Source: Poriferisodalis sp965221945 (GTDB lineage Bacteria > Actinomycetota > Acidimicrobiia > Acidimicrobiales > Poriferisodalaceae). Taken from it: a stretch of DNA of 64,000 nt. The stretch covers positions 2,914,001 to 2,978,000 of the forward strand of contig NZ_OZ244925.1 in NCBI RefSeq assembly GCF_965221945.1, given 5' to 3'. The notes beneath the pieces were generated by a model that saw only the letters and a list, made by a program, of their open reading frames with translations, was not told the origin of the DNA and did no database searches. The stretch's first letter is position 1. Each line of letters starts with the position of its first letter. Positions 14,679 through 24,455 of the stretch are shown one piece after another. Position numbers and translations under genes: made by a program.

Positions 14679-15929
14679 TCAACGGCTTGAAATGGTCCGC
14701 TCGGCGCCGACCCACTGCCGCCAGGCGACCACGACGCCGAGCAGCGTGATCCCGAAGAAGATCGTCCCGAACCCTGTTCCGGTGATGGCGCCGAACATCT
14801 CGATCACCGTGACGATGAACACGACGAACAACGCCAATGAGGCCAGCACGATCGCCGGCACGCGCCGCTGGACCGCCGCCAGCACGATCACCCCAACCGC
14901 CCACAGCCCGCCCGCGGCCGGCCAAGCGCCCGGCGCAAACGCAAACGCGCAGGATGCGCAGAACCCCGTGAACCAGATCATCCGCAGCCAGGCTCGTACC
15001 GAGAAGTGGCTGGGCAGCCGCTGCACGAAGGGTGCGAACGTGGCGAAGCTGAGCGACAGCACCAGCACTCCCATCACCAGGCCTGGGCCGCTGTCGACAC
15101 CGCCGAGCACGGTGGCGCCAGCGGCAAAGAACAGCCTCGAAGCGGGCGACAGCAAGACCCACTCCCGCTGCCAGACCGCGAGCCCGGTCACGGCGGCGGC
15201 AGCGGCGACCAGGAAGAAATAGAACCAGGACTCACCCTGCACGCGGGCGGAAATCACCAGCGCCATGCCCAGCGCTGAAGAGGCAACGAAGACGATCCAC
15301 GTGACGGTCGCGTCAGTAACGTTCCCGCGCCGCGCCGCTACCCGAGTGGCCTGTTCGACCAGCGTCACGGCCACCACCATCAGCGCCAAGGCGACCCAGA
15401 CCGAGACCTCGGACACCGTGACGCTTAGCGGAAGCGTGAAGCCAAGTCGTGTCTCGCTGCCGGTCGCCAACGCCAGCGGCAACGCGACAAGTCCGATCAC
15501 TGCCCAGGCCCCAGCGGCTCGCGAACGGAACCACCAGCTGATCGCTGCGCCGATCACCATCGCCGGCACGCACACCAAGAACCAGCGCACGTCGGGACCG
15601 ACCACAAGGCCGCCAGCATCGAACACCGTGTCGACACACAGCGTCAGGGAGATCGCCGCGATCCCCGCCAGAACATCGGACACCGCCGGCGGACGAAGCC
15701 GGCGCGTCGCCCAGCACAACGCCAGCGCGACAGCGCCGGCGATGCCCAACAGGGCCACGATCCCCCACAGGTTCGCCAACCAGGTGAAGGCCAGTGCGAG
15801 CAGCCCGAACAGCACCAGCGCACCTCCCCCGTACGCCAGCGCATCTGCAGTCCGCGACCCTTCGGCGTCAGCGGGCGGCGCGGGCTCAGCTTCGACCGAT
15901 CGTGCGCTCGGACGCGGCTGTGGTGGCAC
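14679..15929 (-). CDS. polytopic membrane protein, hypothetical
   Basis: Starting at the GTG at 15929, three bases after the corA stop, this encodes 416 residues: a Pro/Ala-rich cytosolic N-terminus of about 40 residues and then 11-13 hydrophobic helices. No motif or family is recognised; the layout resembles DUF2157-like proteins, but that is only an impression. Because it follows corA directly it is probably co-transcribed and may work with ion homeostasis. The frame extends upstream inside corA, which I take as overlap, not coding. Confidence 0.6.
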   Translation of the reverse strand: MPPQPRPSARSVEAEPAPPADAEGSRTADALAYGGGALVLFGLLALAFTWLANLWGIVALLGIAGAVALALCWATRRLRPPAVSDVLAGIAAISLTLCVDTVFDAGGLVVGPDVRWFLVCVPAMVIGAAISWWFRSRAAGAWAVIGLVALPLALATGSETRLGFTLPLSVTVSEVSVWVALALMVVAVTLVEQATRVAARRGNVTDATVTWIVFVASSALGMALVISARVQGESWFYFFLVAAAAAVTGLAVWQREWVLLSPASRLFFAAGATVLGGVDSGPGLVMGVLVLSLSFATFAPFVQRLPSHFSVRAWLRMIWFTGFCASCAFAFAPGAWPAAGGLWAVGVIVLAAVQRRVPAIVLASLALFVVFIVTVIEMFGAITGTGFGTIFFGITLLGVVVAWRQWVGAERTISSR

Positions 15930-15931
15930 GA

Positions 15932-17056
15932 TCAGTCGTGGCTCGGTTCGTTGGGACGGTGACGGCGAGCCACTGAGCCCGCGATGGTCCGCAGCGGCGT
16001 GGCGGAGATCTCGAAGACCGCTCCGACGAGCTGTGCCGGTGCGCGGGCGGCTTCGATGAGGCCTCGACCGAGCACGTCTCCGGCCGTTCGGCCCGAGGGG
16101 CGACGAATCCATCCCACCGAGACGAAGACCCCGAGCGACAGCGCCGCAACCAGCGCCATGAATGCTGTGACCCAGATCCAGCCGCCCGGCCGACCGAGGA
16201 GCGGGAGGTCGGCGAAGTTCATGCCGAAGAAGCCGACGACGAGCGTCAACGGCAGCATGATCGCCGCGTACACGGTCAGAACCTTGGTCACCTCGGTTGC
16301 TTGGCGGGCTTCGGCACCCCGGTAGGCGTCGAGGCTCTCCGCGAGTGCGGTTCGCGCCCCGTCGACACCTTGAGCGGCACGCGATGCCGTGTCAAAGACG
16401 TCCGAGAAACGGCGCCGACCTGCGTCGGTGACTACTGCTGAGGTGGAGCGCCGAAGGATGTCGAGTGCTTCGCGCTGGGGATGCACGGACCGGCGCAGCG
16501 CCGCCAAGTCGGCGCGGACTGCGGTGATCTCGTGGAGGAAGTCGGCGTCGGCCCGCAATGCGAGCCCGGTCAATTCCTCATTGCGGTCGTCGAAGACATC
16601 CAGCACCGTGACGAGCCGGCGGGTGGCGACATCAGCCAGCCGGGCAAGTGTTTCGTCGGGGCCGCCGTTGGCGACTTCGGGCTGGCACATGACGCCGTCC
16701 CAGAGCACATCAACGGACGGCGACTGCCCGCTGTGAATGGTGACAAGGCACCGCTGCGAGAGGAAACAGCTGAGTTCGTAGCAATCGATGCGCTCGCCGC
16801 TCAGCGCATGCAGAACGACGAACACCGACCCGCCGAAATCGTCGACCTTGGGAAGATCGGTGTCCTGGACCGCGTCCCGGACGGCAAGCGCATCCAGCCC
16901 CAGCACATCGGTGAAGGCGCTGACTTCTTCGACCTTGTCGGGCGCCGCCGTGATATCGATCCACACCCAGCCGGACGCGGGCAGCGTCGTCGGCGGTTCC
17001 ATGGCTTCGGCGCACTCACTCGCGCCGAACCGAAGCGCTCGAATCAACACTGACAC
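15932..17056 (-). CDS. CorA-type magnesium/divalent cation channel
   Basis: A CorA-family protein. The large N-terminal cytosolic domain is followed by a long helix and two C-terminal transmembrane segments; the first ends with the signature GFFGMNF (GMN motif) and the second is WIWVTAFMALVAALSLGVFV. A basic cytosolic tail of about 70 residues follows the second helix, longer than usual, where most CorA proteins stop soon after it. I place the start at GTG 17056 (another GTG lies two codons on) because the upstream part of the frame runs into the divergent gene at 17155 and is not family-like. It forms a pentameric Mg2+ channel in the membrane. Confidence 0.85.
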   Translation of the reverse strand: MSVLIRALRFGASECAEAMEPPTTLPASGWVWIDITAAPDKVEEVSAFTDVLGLDALAVRDAVQDTDLPKVDDFGGSVFVVLHALSGERIDCYELSCFLSQRCLVTIHSGQSPSVDVLWDGVMCQPEVANGGPDETLARLADVATRRLVTVLDVFDDRNEELTGLALRADADFLHEITAVRADLAALRRSVHPQREALDILRRSTSAVVTDAGRRRFSDVFDTASRAAQGVDGARTALAESLDAYRGAEARQATEVTKVLTVYAAIMLPLTLVVGFFGMNFADLPLLGRPGGWIWVTAFMALVAALSLGVFVSVGWIRRPSGRTAGDVLGRGLIEAARAPAQLVGAVFEISATPLRTIAGSVARRHRPNEPSHD

Positions 17057-17154
17057 GATGCTGGCACGCCGCCACAGCGAACTGGCTGATCCGCACTCAG
17101 GCGGAGGGCCGGGCGGCGGCGTGGCGTCACCCAGCCAGCCAATAGCTTCGAGCA

Positions 17155-19308
17155 ATGAGGATCGCGATCGTCTACAACCGCGATAGCCGCAACGTCATCA
17201 ATCTGTTCGGCATGCCGAATCAGGAGAAGATCGGCCTCAAGACCATCAAGCGGCTCAGCGACGCACTCCGAGCCGGCGGTCATCAGGTCACAGCGCTAGA
17301 GGCGGACAAGGAGCTGATCTCCAATCTGGAGTCGTTCATGCCCAGGGTCGTGAAGGGCGAGCGGCCTGGCATGGTCTTCAATGTCTCCTACGGGCTGCAG
17401 GGCCAGGCCCGCTACACGCATGTCCCGAGCATCCTCGAGATGATCGGCATCCCCTATGTGGCGTCGGGCCCGCTGGGGCATTCGCTGGCGCTGGACAAAG
17501 TCGTGACGAAGATGATGCTGCGCCAGAACGACATCCCCACTCCGGACTTCGTGGTGCTCGACACACCGGGGAGTCCCGTTCCCGACGATCTGGCGTATCC
17601 GATGATCGTGAAGCCCAAGAACGAGGCCGTCTCGTTCGGGCTGGCGGTGGTCAACGACGAAGCGGAGTTGCGCGACTCCGCGCAGGTCATCTTTGACCGG
17701 TTCCGTCAGCCCGTCCTCGCCGAGCAGTACATCGAGGGCCGGGAAGTCAACGTGGGGGTGCTGGGCAACGCCCCGCCGGAGGCTTTCCCGCCCGTCATGC
17801 TCAGCTTCGGCACCGACGGGCCCCAGATCTACACCTACGAGGACAAAACCGGACGCAGCGGGCGCACGATCCAGCCCCTGTGCCCGGCTCCGATCTCCGA
17901 TGAGCTCTCCCAGCAGGCCCAGGACATCGCCGTCGGTTCGTTCTCGGTGCTCGGGCTGTACGACTGCGCCCGCGTCGACATGAGAGTGGACGACGACGAC
18001 AACATCTACGTGCTCGAGGTCAACAGCCTGCCGAGCCTCGGCGAGCACGGGTCGTACCTGGTGGGCGCCGCCCATGTGGGCATGGATTTTGCTGCGTTCG
18101 TCAACCGCTTGGTCGAGGTTGCCAGCGCCCGATACTTCGGGACGCCGCAGCCGCCGCCGGTCGACACCAAGGCGGCCGATCCGTCCGAGCGTGCCTTCGC
18201 GTTCATCACCCAGCGCCGAGACCAGATGGAGCGGTCGCTGCAGCACTGGGTGGAGCTTCCCAGCCACACCGACGACCCGCTCGGGCTCGCACGTGCCGCC
18301 GAGCGAGCCGGGCGGATCTTCACTGACCTCGGCATGCGGGCGGTGCCGGAATTCACCGATGAGCCCGAGTCCTATATGTGGGAGACGGCACGGGGGTTCG
18401 GCGGCGGCGTCCTGTTGCTGGCCCATCTCGACGTGCCCACGACGGGCAGCACGCTGCGCCAGGGTTATCGCCGAGATCCGGAATGGCTGTACGGCGAGGG
18501 TGTCGGACGGTCCCGGGGATCGCTGGTGATGCTCGAGTACGCCCTGCGGGCGCTGCGCAACGTGCGGACGCTGCGACGAGTGCCGCTGGGCGTGCTGCTG
18601 TACACCGACGAGGGCCGCGATGCCACTCAGAGCCAGGCGCTCATCGGGCGAGCTGCGGCGCGAGCGGGCCATGTGCTGGTGTGCAGGCCGGGCACGGTCG
18701 GCAACGGCATCATCACCGAGCGGCGCGGGAGCCGCCGCTATGAATTGACCGTGGAAGGCCAGAGCCTCAGCCCCGGCCAGGTCGGGCGCCGGCGCACGGT
18801 GGTCAACTGGACAGCCGAGAAGCTCGTGGCGATCAGCAAGCTCAACGCCCCGAACAAACGCCTGTCGATCGCTGCGCTCGATGTCCGAACCGAGCGGCAC
18901 GCGATGTTTGTGCCCCATCGAGTCGAGGCGTCGCTGTTGATGTCGTACCTGGACGCTTCCCAAGCCGACGAAGCCGAAGCATCGATGCGGTCCATTCTCG
19001 GACGCCGCGGGCCCAGGTGGAATCTCACCCGGCTCACCGACCGGCCGCCGATGATCGACCGACCCGCCAACCACGATGCCGTCGCGGCGCTCGAAGCCGC
19101 AGCATCCAAATGGGACATCCCCATCGAGCACGAATCGTCGGGTTGGTCCTCGGTGGCCGGACTCGTGCCCGACCCCACGGCCGTAGTCTGCGGGATCGGT
19201 CCGATCGTGAAAGACCGGGGTACTCCCGACGAGGCCGTGCAGCGCATCAGCCTCGTCCAGCGCACGCTGCTGCTGGCGGAGTACCTCATCGGCCGGCTCG
19301 AACGATGA
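17155..19308 (+). CDS. ATP-grasp (D-Ala-D-Ala ligase-like) fused to an M20-peptidase-like domain
   Basis: A 717-residue fusion. Residues 1-335 are a D-alanine-D-alanine ligase-type ATP-grasp enzyme: MIVKPKNEAVSFGL (ATP-binding Lys), EQYIEGREVNVGVLG, and the metal-binding end DCARVDMRVDDDD...VLEVNSLPSLGEHGSY. Residues about 345-717 resemble an M20 metallopeptidase: LLLAHLDVPTTG supplies the His and Asp, and LLYTDEG the catalytic-base region. However, the usual GxGxxDxKG motif reads GEGVGRSRGS and DEE reads DEG, so some metal ligands are absent. Combined with the downstream gamma-glutamyltransferase and N-formylglutamate amidohydrolase it suggests making or breaking a small amino-acid amide or peptide. 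The ATG is divergent from corA. The substrate is unknown. Confidence 0.85.
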   Translation: MRIAIVYNRDSRNVINLFGMPNQEKIGLKTIKRLSDALRAGGHQVTALEADKELISNLESFMPRVVKGERPGMVFNVSYGLQGQARYTHVPSILEMIGIPYVASGPLGHSLALDKVVTKMMLRQNDIPTPDFVVLDTPGSPVPDDLAYPMIVKPKNEAVSFGLAVVNDEAELRDSAQVIFDRFRQPVLAEQYIEGREVNVGVLGNAPPEAFPPVMLSFGTDGPQIYTYEDKTGRSGRTIQPLCPAPISDELSQQAQDIAVGSFSVLGLYDCARVDMRVDDDDNIYVLEVNSLPSLGEHGSYLVGAAHVGMDFAAFVNRLVEVASARYFGTPQPPPVDTKAADPSERAFAFITQRRDQMERSLQHWVELPSHTDDPLGLARAAERAGRIFTDLGMRAVPEFTDEPESYMWETARGFGGGVLLLAHLDVPTTGSTLRQGYRRDPEWLYGEGVGRSRGSLVMLEYALRALRNVRTLRRVPLGVLLYTDEGRDATQSQALIGRAAARAGHVLVCRPGTVGNGIITERRGSRRYELTVEGQSLSPGQVGRRRTVVNWTAEKLVAISKLNAPNKRLSIAALDVRTERHAMFVPHRVEASLLMSYLDASQADEAEASMRSILGRRGPRWNLTRLTDRPPMIDRPANHDAVAALEAAASKWDIPIEHESSGWSSVAGLVPDPTAVVCGIGPIVKDRGTPDEAVQRISLVQRTLLLAEYLIGRLER

Positions 19309-19312
19309 CCGC

Positions 19313-21055
19313 ATGATCGAACGCGAGCCACAATCCATCCCGGCGGTTGCCGAGCCGCCGGCCGCGAGACCGCGCAGGCGGCGCGCTGGGTCGGTCGATA
19401 CCTCACTGCTCGAACTGTCCGACACGCGCATTCACGAGCCGCAGCGCATTGCCGCATCCGAGCACGGGATGGTGAGCACCGCTCACTACTCGGCGACAGC
19501 GGCGGGCGTGCAGATGCTCGAACGCGGCGGCAACGCCATCGACGCGGCCGTGGCGGCGGCGCTTGCGCTTGGGGTGTGCGAGCCCGCAGCGTCGGGACTC
19601 GGCGGCCAGACCATGATGGTCATCCACGACGCCGCTAGTGGCCGCACGGTCGCTCTGGATGGCTCCTCGAGGGCGCCGAATCGGGCACTCGTCGAGCGGT
19701 TCGCAAACCTCACCGCCGACCGCAGACGGGGCCATCTCGCCACCACCGTGCCGAGCTCGCCTGCCGTGTATGCCCATGCGCTGGCGCACTACGGCAAACT
19801 CGACTGGTCGACGGTCTGCGAGCCGGCGATCGTGCTGGCCGAAGAAGGCTACGAGGTCAGCCTCCTGCAGTACCGCCTCACCCGGCGTGAACGCAGGCGC
19901 CTGGCGGCTCATTCAGGCAGTCAGTTCTTCCTCCAGGACGGGCGGCGGGCGTACCGCGCCGGCACGATCATCACCCAGCCGGTGCTGGCTCGCACGCTGC
20001 GCCGTCTGTGCGAGCAGGGCTTCGAGGATTTCTACCTCGGCGAGACTGCTCGCCTCATCGGTGAGGACATGGAGGCCAACGGCGGAATCGTGCTCGCCGA
20101 CGATCTGGCCCAGATACCCCATCCCATCGAACGGCGGCCGCTGTCGGTTCGCTTCGGGCGTGACCGGGTGCTCACGATGCCGCTGCCGGGCGCCGGACGC
20201 ACGCTCGTGGAGATGCTCAACATCCACCAGAGCCTCCCGCGCGAACTCCAGGACATCGACACGCCTGAGGGCGCTGTCTGCCTGGCCGAGACGATCCGGC
20301 TGGCACTCATCGATCGCAAGGATCGCCCGTTCGACCCGAATCTGTACTCCCCGGCCTCGGACAAGCAGATGCTCAACCGGGAGTACGCCCGGGGTCTCGC
20401 CAGCGGGGTGGCGCAGCGCTTCGGGCACGGCGAGACCACGCACCTTTCGGTCATGGATGCGCACGGCAACGTCGTGGCGCTCACCCAGTCGATCGAGAAC
20501 GTCTACGGCTCCTGCGCCGCATCTTCGGAGCTCGGGTTTCTCTACAACAACTACATGAGTGCCTTCCAGACCACCGATGTCTCGCACCCGTACTACCTGC
20601 GCCCGAACGCCGTGCCGTGGGCCAGCGTGGCTCCGACGATCGTGTTCCGGTCCTCCGAGCCGTGGCTGGCGATCGGCTCGCCCGGCAGCGAGCGCATTCC
20701 GCCCACGATCCTGCAAGTGCTGCTTCGCCTGCGGAACTCTTCGCCGATGGCGGCGGTGGACGCGCCCCGCATCCACTGCTCGCTGCAAGGCGAGGTTTCG
20801 GTGGAGGCGTCACGGATTGCCACCGATGTGCTGGTCGCGCTGGAGGATGCCGGTCTTGTGCTGAATCGCCGGGAGCCCTATTCGTTCTATCTCGGCTGCG
20901 CGCAGCTGGTGATGAGAGACGGCGGGCGGCTCATCGGCGTGGCCGATCCGCGGCGCGACGGCGCCGCGGCTGGTCCCGTATCTGTGCCTGCGCCTGCCTC
21001 GATGCCCGATACCGGGTCCGGCCCCGCTCCCGCACCCTCGCCTGAGCCCGCATGA
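19313..21055 (+). CDS. gamma-glutamyltransferase family protein
   Basis: A 580-residue Ntn-hydrolase of the gamma-glutamyltranspeptidase family. Features are MLERGGNAIDAAVAAALAL (residues about 62-80), GLGGQ, and the autoprocessing/catalytic threonine in GHGETTHLSVMD near residue 370, which would start the small subunit. No signal peptide is present: the first 30 residues are Arg/Pro-rich, so the enzyme is probably cytosolic, unlike the classical periplasmic glutathione-degrading form. It acts on gamma-glutamyl amides. The C-terminal 35 residues are Pro/Ala-rich. It begins four bases after the fusion gene's stop, and its stop overlaps the next start (ATGA). Confidence 0.9.
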   Translation: MIEREPQSIPAVAEPPAARPRRRRAGSVDTSLLELSDTRIHEPQRIAASEHGMVSTAHYSATAAGVQMLERGGNAIDAAVAAALALGVCEPAASGLGGQTMMVIHDAASGRTVALDGSSRAPNRALVERFANLTADRRRGHLATTVPSSPAVYAHALAHYGKLDWSTVCEPAIVLAEEGYEVSLLQYRLTRRERRRLAAHSGSQFFLQDGRRAYRAGTIITQPVLARTLRRLCEQGFEDFYLGETARLIGEDMEANGGIVLADDLAQIPHPIERRPLSVRFGRDRVLTMPLPGAGRTLVEMLNIHQSLPRELQDIDTPEGAVCLAETIRLALIDRKDRPFDPNLYSPASDKQMLNREYARGLASGVAQRFGHGETTHLSVMDAHGNVVALTQSIENVYGSCAASSELGFLYNNYMSAFQTTDVSHPYYLRPNAVPWASVAPTIVFRSSEPWLAIGSPGSERIPPTILQVLLRLRNSSPMAAVDAPRIHCSLQGEVSVEASRIATDVLVALEDAGLVLNRREPYSFYLGCAQLVMRDGGRLIGVADPRRDGAAAGPVSVPAPASMPDTGSGPAPAPSPEPA

Positions 21056-21747
21056 GCAAGCTGCCGCTGGTCATCTCGGTGCCGCACGCCGGCTTGCGGG
21101 TTCCCGCCGAGGTCACCGACGTGTGCTCGCTGTCGGCCCAGGAAATCGACGACGACGGCGACGGCGGCGGCGCTGAGATCTACTCGATCCAAGCCGAAGT
21201 CGAAGCCTTCGTCACCACCGACGTGGCCCGCGCCATCGTCGACATGAACCGGGCGCCGGACGACCGCCGGCCCGACGGCGTCGTCAAGATCCACACCTGC
21301 TGGAACGTGCCCGTCTACCGCCGGCCGCTGCGTGAATCCGAAGTCGAGGGCCTCTTGGGCGCCTACCACAGCCCCTATCACGACCAGCTCAGCGAGCTGG
21401 GGCGGAGCGGCCGGTGGCCCCTGGGTGTCGACTGCCACACGATGGCCGCGAGCGGGCCGCCCGTCGGACCCGACCACGGCCAGGCGCGGCCGTGGATCTG
21501 TCTGAGCAACGGCGACGGAACCTGCCCGCGGGAGTGGATCGAGGGCATGCGGGCGTGCTTCGCCGAACTCCTCGACGGGCCGGTGAACGTCAACGATCCC
21601 TTTCGAGGCGGTTACATCACCCGCTCACACGGCACCGAGATGCCGTGGATGCAGCTCGAGATGTCCAGAGCGCCGTTCATGACGAACGACGGCAAGCGCC
21701 AAATGGTCCTGACCGCGTTCGGCAACTGGGTCAACTCACATCTGTAG
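21052..21747 (+). CDS. N-formylglutamate amidohydrolase family protein
   Basis: A 231-residue protein with the family hallmarks: LVISVPHAGLRVP at the N-terminus, VDMNRAPDD, GVDCHTMAASGPP (zinc-binding DCH), GGYITRSHG and a C-terminal PWMQLEMSR. It hydrolyses N-formyl-L-glutamate or a similar N-acyl amino acid, as in the last step of one histidine-degradation route. Translation is coupled to the gamma-glutamyltransferase gene by an ATGA overlap. With its two upstream neighbours it points to catabolism of a glutamate-containing amide. Confidence 0.9.
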   Translation: MSKLPLVISVPHAGLRVPAEVTDVCSLSAQEIDDDGDGGGAEIYSIQAEVEAFVTTDVARAIVDMNRAPDDRRPDGVVKIHTCWNVPVYRRPLRESEVEGLLGAYHSPYHDQLSELGRSGRWPLGVDCHTMAASGPPVGPDHGQARPWICLSNGDGTCPREWIEGMRACFAELLDGPVNVNDPFRGGYITRSHGTEMPWMQLEMSRAPFMTNDGKRQMVLTAFGNWVNSHL

Positions 21748-21934
21748 GCGCGGAAGGCCACTGCTCGACGTGTCTTGCGTGTCGGTCGAGTCCGGTATGG
21801 AAGACGTGCATTCGCATTCGCACCGACTTGGAAGTGCTTGGTCCAAAAAAAAGTGACATCATGTTTGTGTATGGTCGGTCACTCTGTCCGTGGGCACAGA
21901 TCAGTCCACGTCTCCTCCGAAATGCGGGTGACGC

Positions 21935-22700
21935 ATGTCGACCAAGGTCAAGATCGAGAATGTCGTCAAGATCTTTGGTGACGAGCCGGACGGCGAAGCG
22001 CTGACGGTGCTGCTGGCCGGCTACTCGAAGGATGTGGTTCGAGAGAGCACTGGCCATGTGGTGGGTGTGAGCAACGCCAACATCGACATCTCCGAGGGCG
22101 AGATACTCGCCGTGACAGCACCGGGATGGTCTTCCAGCACTTCGCCCTGTTCCCCCACCAGGACATTCGCTCCAACGTCGCCTTCGGGCTCAAGGTGAAG
22201 GGCGTCGATGTCGACGGTCGGAACGCTGCGGCCGAGCGGGCCCTGGCCCTCGTCGGGCTCAGCGGCTATGAGTCCAGCTATCCCCGCCAGCTCAGCGGAG
22301 GCATGCAACAGCGGGTGGGGCTGGTCCGAGCACTCGCCACCGATCCCGACATCCTGCTCATGGACGAGGCGTTCAGTGCCCTGGATCCGCTCATCCGCCG
22401 CCAGATGCAGGACGAGCTGATGGCGATCCAGGACCAGCTCCACAAGACGATCCTGTTCATCACGCACGACCTCAACGAGGCGCTGCGCGTGGGCTCCCGG
22501 GTGTGCATCATGAAGGACGGCGCAATCCATCAGATCGGCACGCCCGAAGACATCCTCATGCGCCCGGAAACCGACTACGTGGGCGAGTTCGTCCAGGATG
22601 TCGACCAATGCCGCGTGCTGGCGGTCGAGACGGTGCGTGAGGACGCCGCGGCGGTAGCGGAGGACGCCTCAGTCGCCGAAGTACTGAGCGCTATCGATCG
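21935..22700 (+). pseudogene. decayed ProV-type (glycine betaine/proline) ABC transporter ATPase gene
   Basis: The first part (21935 to about 22112) reads VKIENVVKIFGDEPD and GEILAVTAPG. After a frame change the second part starts MVFQHFALFPHQDIRSNVAFGL and has the signature LSGGMQQRVGLVRALA, Walker B DILLMDEAFSALDPL and the H-loop FITHDLNEAL. Between the two the Walker A loop and some 40-50 residues are missing. The segment also ends abnormally: after DYVGEFVQDV it runs into the remains of an oppositely oriented molybdenum-hydroxylase gene near 22690. Without Walker A the product cannot bind ATP normally. No permease or binding-protein gene is next to it. Confidence 0.75.
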
Positions 22701-23532
22701 TCTCGGTGTTGAAGCAGCATCCTGCGCCGCAGCTCCACCCGGTCGGTCCCGGTCAGCCGGGCGACCCGGTCGATGATGCGTTCCATCACGAAGGTGCTCT
22801 CGGGAACCCCGAAGCCGCGGCCAGTGCCTGAGCGATCGTGGTCCGCGCGATGTGAGGGCTCTGCGTGGAGGACCAGACCGTGAGCATGCCGTCGGCTGCG
22901 TCCGCCACCACGCCCCTCGTCTCCATCGGCAGCCCCGACTGGCGCTGGCTGATGTAGGTATCGGTGAAGGTGTGGTTCGCCTCGTCGAATGCCCGGTCCA
23001 CCTCGGGCCTGTGGACGGCCTGATCCACCGAACAGTTGTCGCTCCAGTGGTCGTACAGCTTCGGCGCGCCCGGCGCAAGGGCCTGGTCGAGGTTTGCCAC
23101 GGTCGGCAGTGGCTCGAACTCGGTTCCGGCGGCCACCAGGGCGGTCGCGTCCTCTGCGATGTAGCGATCGGTAGCCACCACCGCGGCGTACGGGGCGCCG
23201 ACGTAGCGCACCCTGTCGGAAGCGAGCGGCCGTTGCCCCACCGGGCCGATGTATCCGATGTAGTCAGGGAAGGCGTTCACGTCGGCGAGGTCCTGCGCGG
23301 TGAACACCGCTATCACGCCGTCGAGAGCCAGTGCGTCTGAGGTGTCGATCGAGGCGATCCAGGCGTGGGCCTCGGTGCTGCGGACGAAGGCGACTTCTGC
23401 CATCCCGGCGATCTTCAGATCGGCCACGTACCGGCTCCGACCCGTGAGCGGGCCGTGGTCCTCGCGCCTGCGCACCGAACGCCCGACGTGACGAGTGCTC
23501 TGGCGAATGCGGGGATGAGTCTCGAGGGTCAT
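22690..23532 (-). pseudogene. remnant of a xanthine dehydrogenase/CoxL-type molybdenum hydroxylase large subunit gene
   Basis: From the ATG at 23532, which overlaps the amidase stop (ATGA), the frame gives a typical N-terminus: GRSRYVADLKIAGMAEVAFV, then YVGAPYAAVVATD, VANLDQALA and LPMETRGVVAD, up to SSTQSPHIARTTIAQAL. Then several hundred residues, including the molybdopterin-binding part, are missing, and in another frame the sequence resumes with GVPESTFVMERIIDRVARL and VELRRR before stopping near 22690. Intact homologues are about 750-800 residues long. It was the last gene of the acyl-CoA ligase operon and has been inactivated by deletions. Confidence 0.75.
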
Positions 23533-24455
23533 CAGATGGACGACATCGCTGGCAAGGAGGACAAGCGGGGCGCCAGGCGGGCGAAGGGACGCACGTCGAG
23601 TGCGCTCTCGAGTTGCTCGGCGAGAGACAGCAGCTCGTTGTCGCTCCCGTACCGTCCGACGAGCTGAATCGCGGCCGGCAATCCGTCGACGAAACCGGCG
23701 GGCAGCACCACTGCAGGATGTCCGGAGACGTTGAAGGGCACCGCGAACGGGAAGGCCCCCCACAGCCGGGAAACCGGCTCTCCGGCGATGGCCGTCGGGC
23801 GGCGTCCCAGCTCGAAGGCGGTGGTGGCCGCGACGCTCGCCCTCCTCGGCCAGCACGAGCGGACCGAATATCTCCTTCCAGCCCCCGAAGTCCAGTTCGG
23901 TGGGGCTCACCTCGTGGCCGCAGGCTGCGAGCCGTGTCACCGCGGCTGCCACCACGTCGCCGACGTCGGCGTCGATCGGGCGTCCCTCGGGCTTGGGACA
24001 CCAAGCGATGCGGCGCCGGCCCCCGCCGGCCGGGGTGTCGTTGGTCCCGGTGCCGTCGGCGGACAGCACCGAGTGCAGGCGTCGGGCGTCGGCGACGCAT
24101 CGAGCGAGCGGCCCGGCGGATATGAACGGGCTTAACGCACGGAACCCTCCGTCGTCGTCGATGGTCCCGTAGGTGGGCTTGAAGCCCACGAGGCCGCAGA
24201 ACGACGCGGGGATGCGAATCGAGCCTCCGCCATCGGACCCGAGGCCCCCGGTGCAGGTGCCTGAGGCCACCGAGACCGCCGCACCGCCGCTGGATCCGCC
24301 GGCGGTTCGACGAGGGTCGAAGGGATTGGCAGTGTCGGGTTGACCTGGGCAATGCGCGCCTGAGCAAGCTCGGAGACCTCTACCGGCGACAGCGAGCCGC
24401 TGCGGTAGGCGTCGACAAGCCGCTGCACCGGCCACCACAGGGGTTCTTCATCCAC
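23532..24455 (-). pseudogene. decayed amidase-signature gene (GatA/AtzF type)
   Basis: The start (24455) overlaps the SDR gene by eight bases and reads PVQRLVDAYRSGSLSPVEVSELA. About 90 residues later in normal amidases, here after a deletion and frame change, comes NPFDPRRTAGGSSGGAAVSVASG (shown here with its core GGSSGGAAV), the catalytic Ser motif. The catalytic Lys region is missing. A second frameshift near 23830 leads to the C-terminus HPAVVLPAGFVDGLPAA and QLVGRYGSDNELL. Intact members have about 470 residues. It would have hydrolysed an amide for the catabolic operon. Confidence 0.75.

Noticed and set aside
17296..19431. A 711-codon minus-strand frame opposite the ATP-grasp/M20 gene
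   Set aside because: No recognisable domain; the plus strand encodes the real fusion protein.
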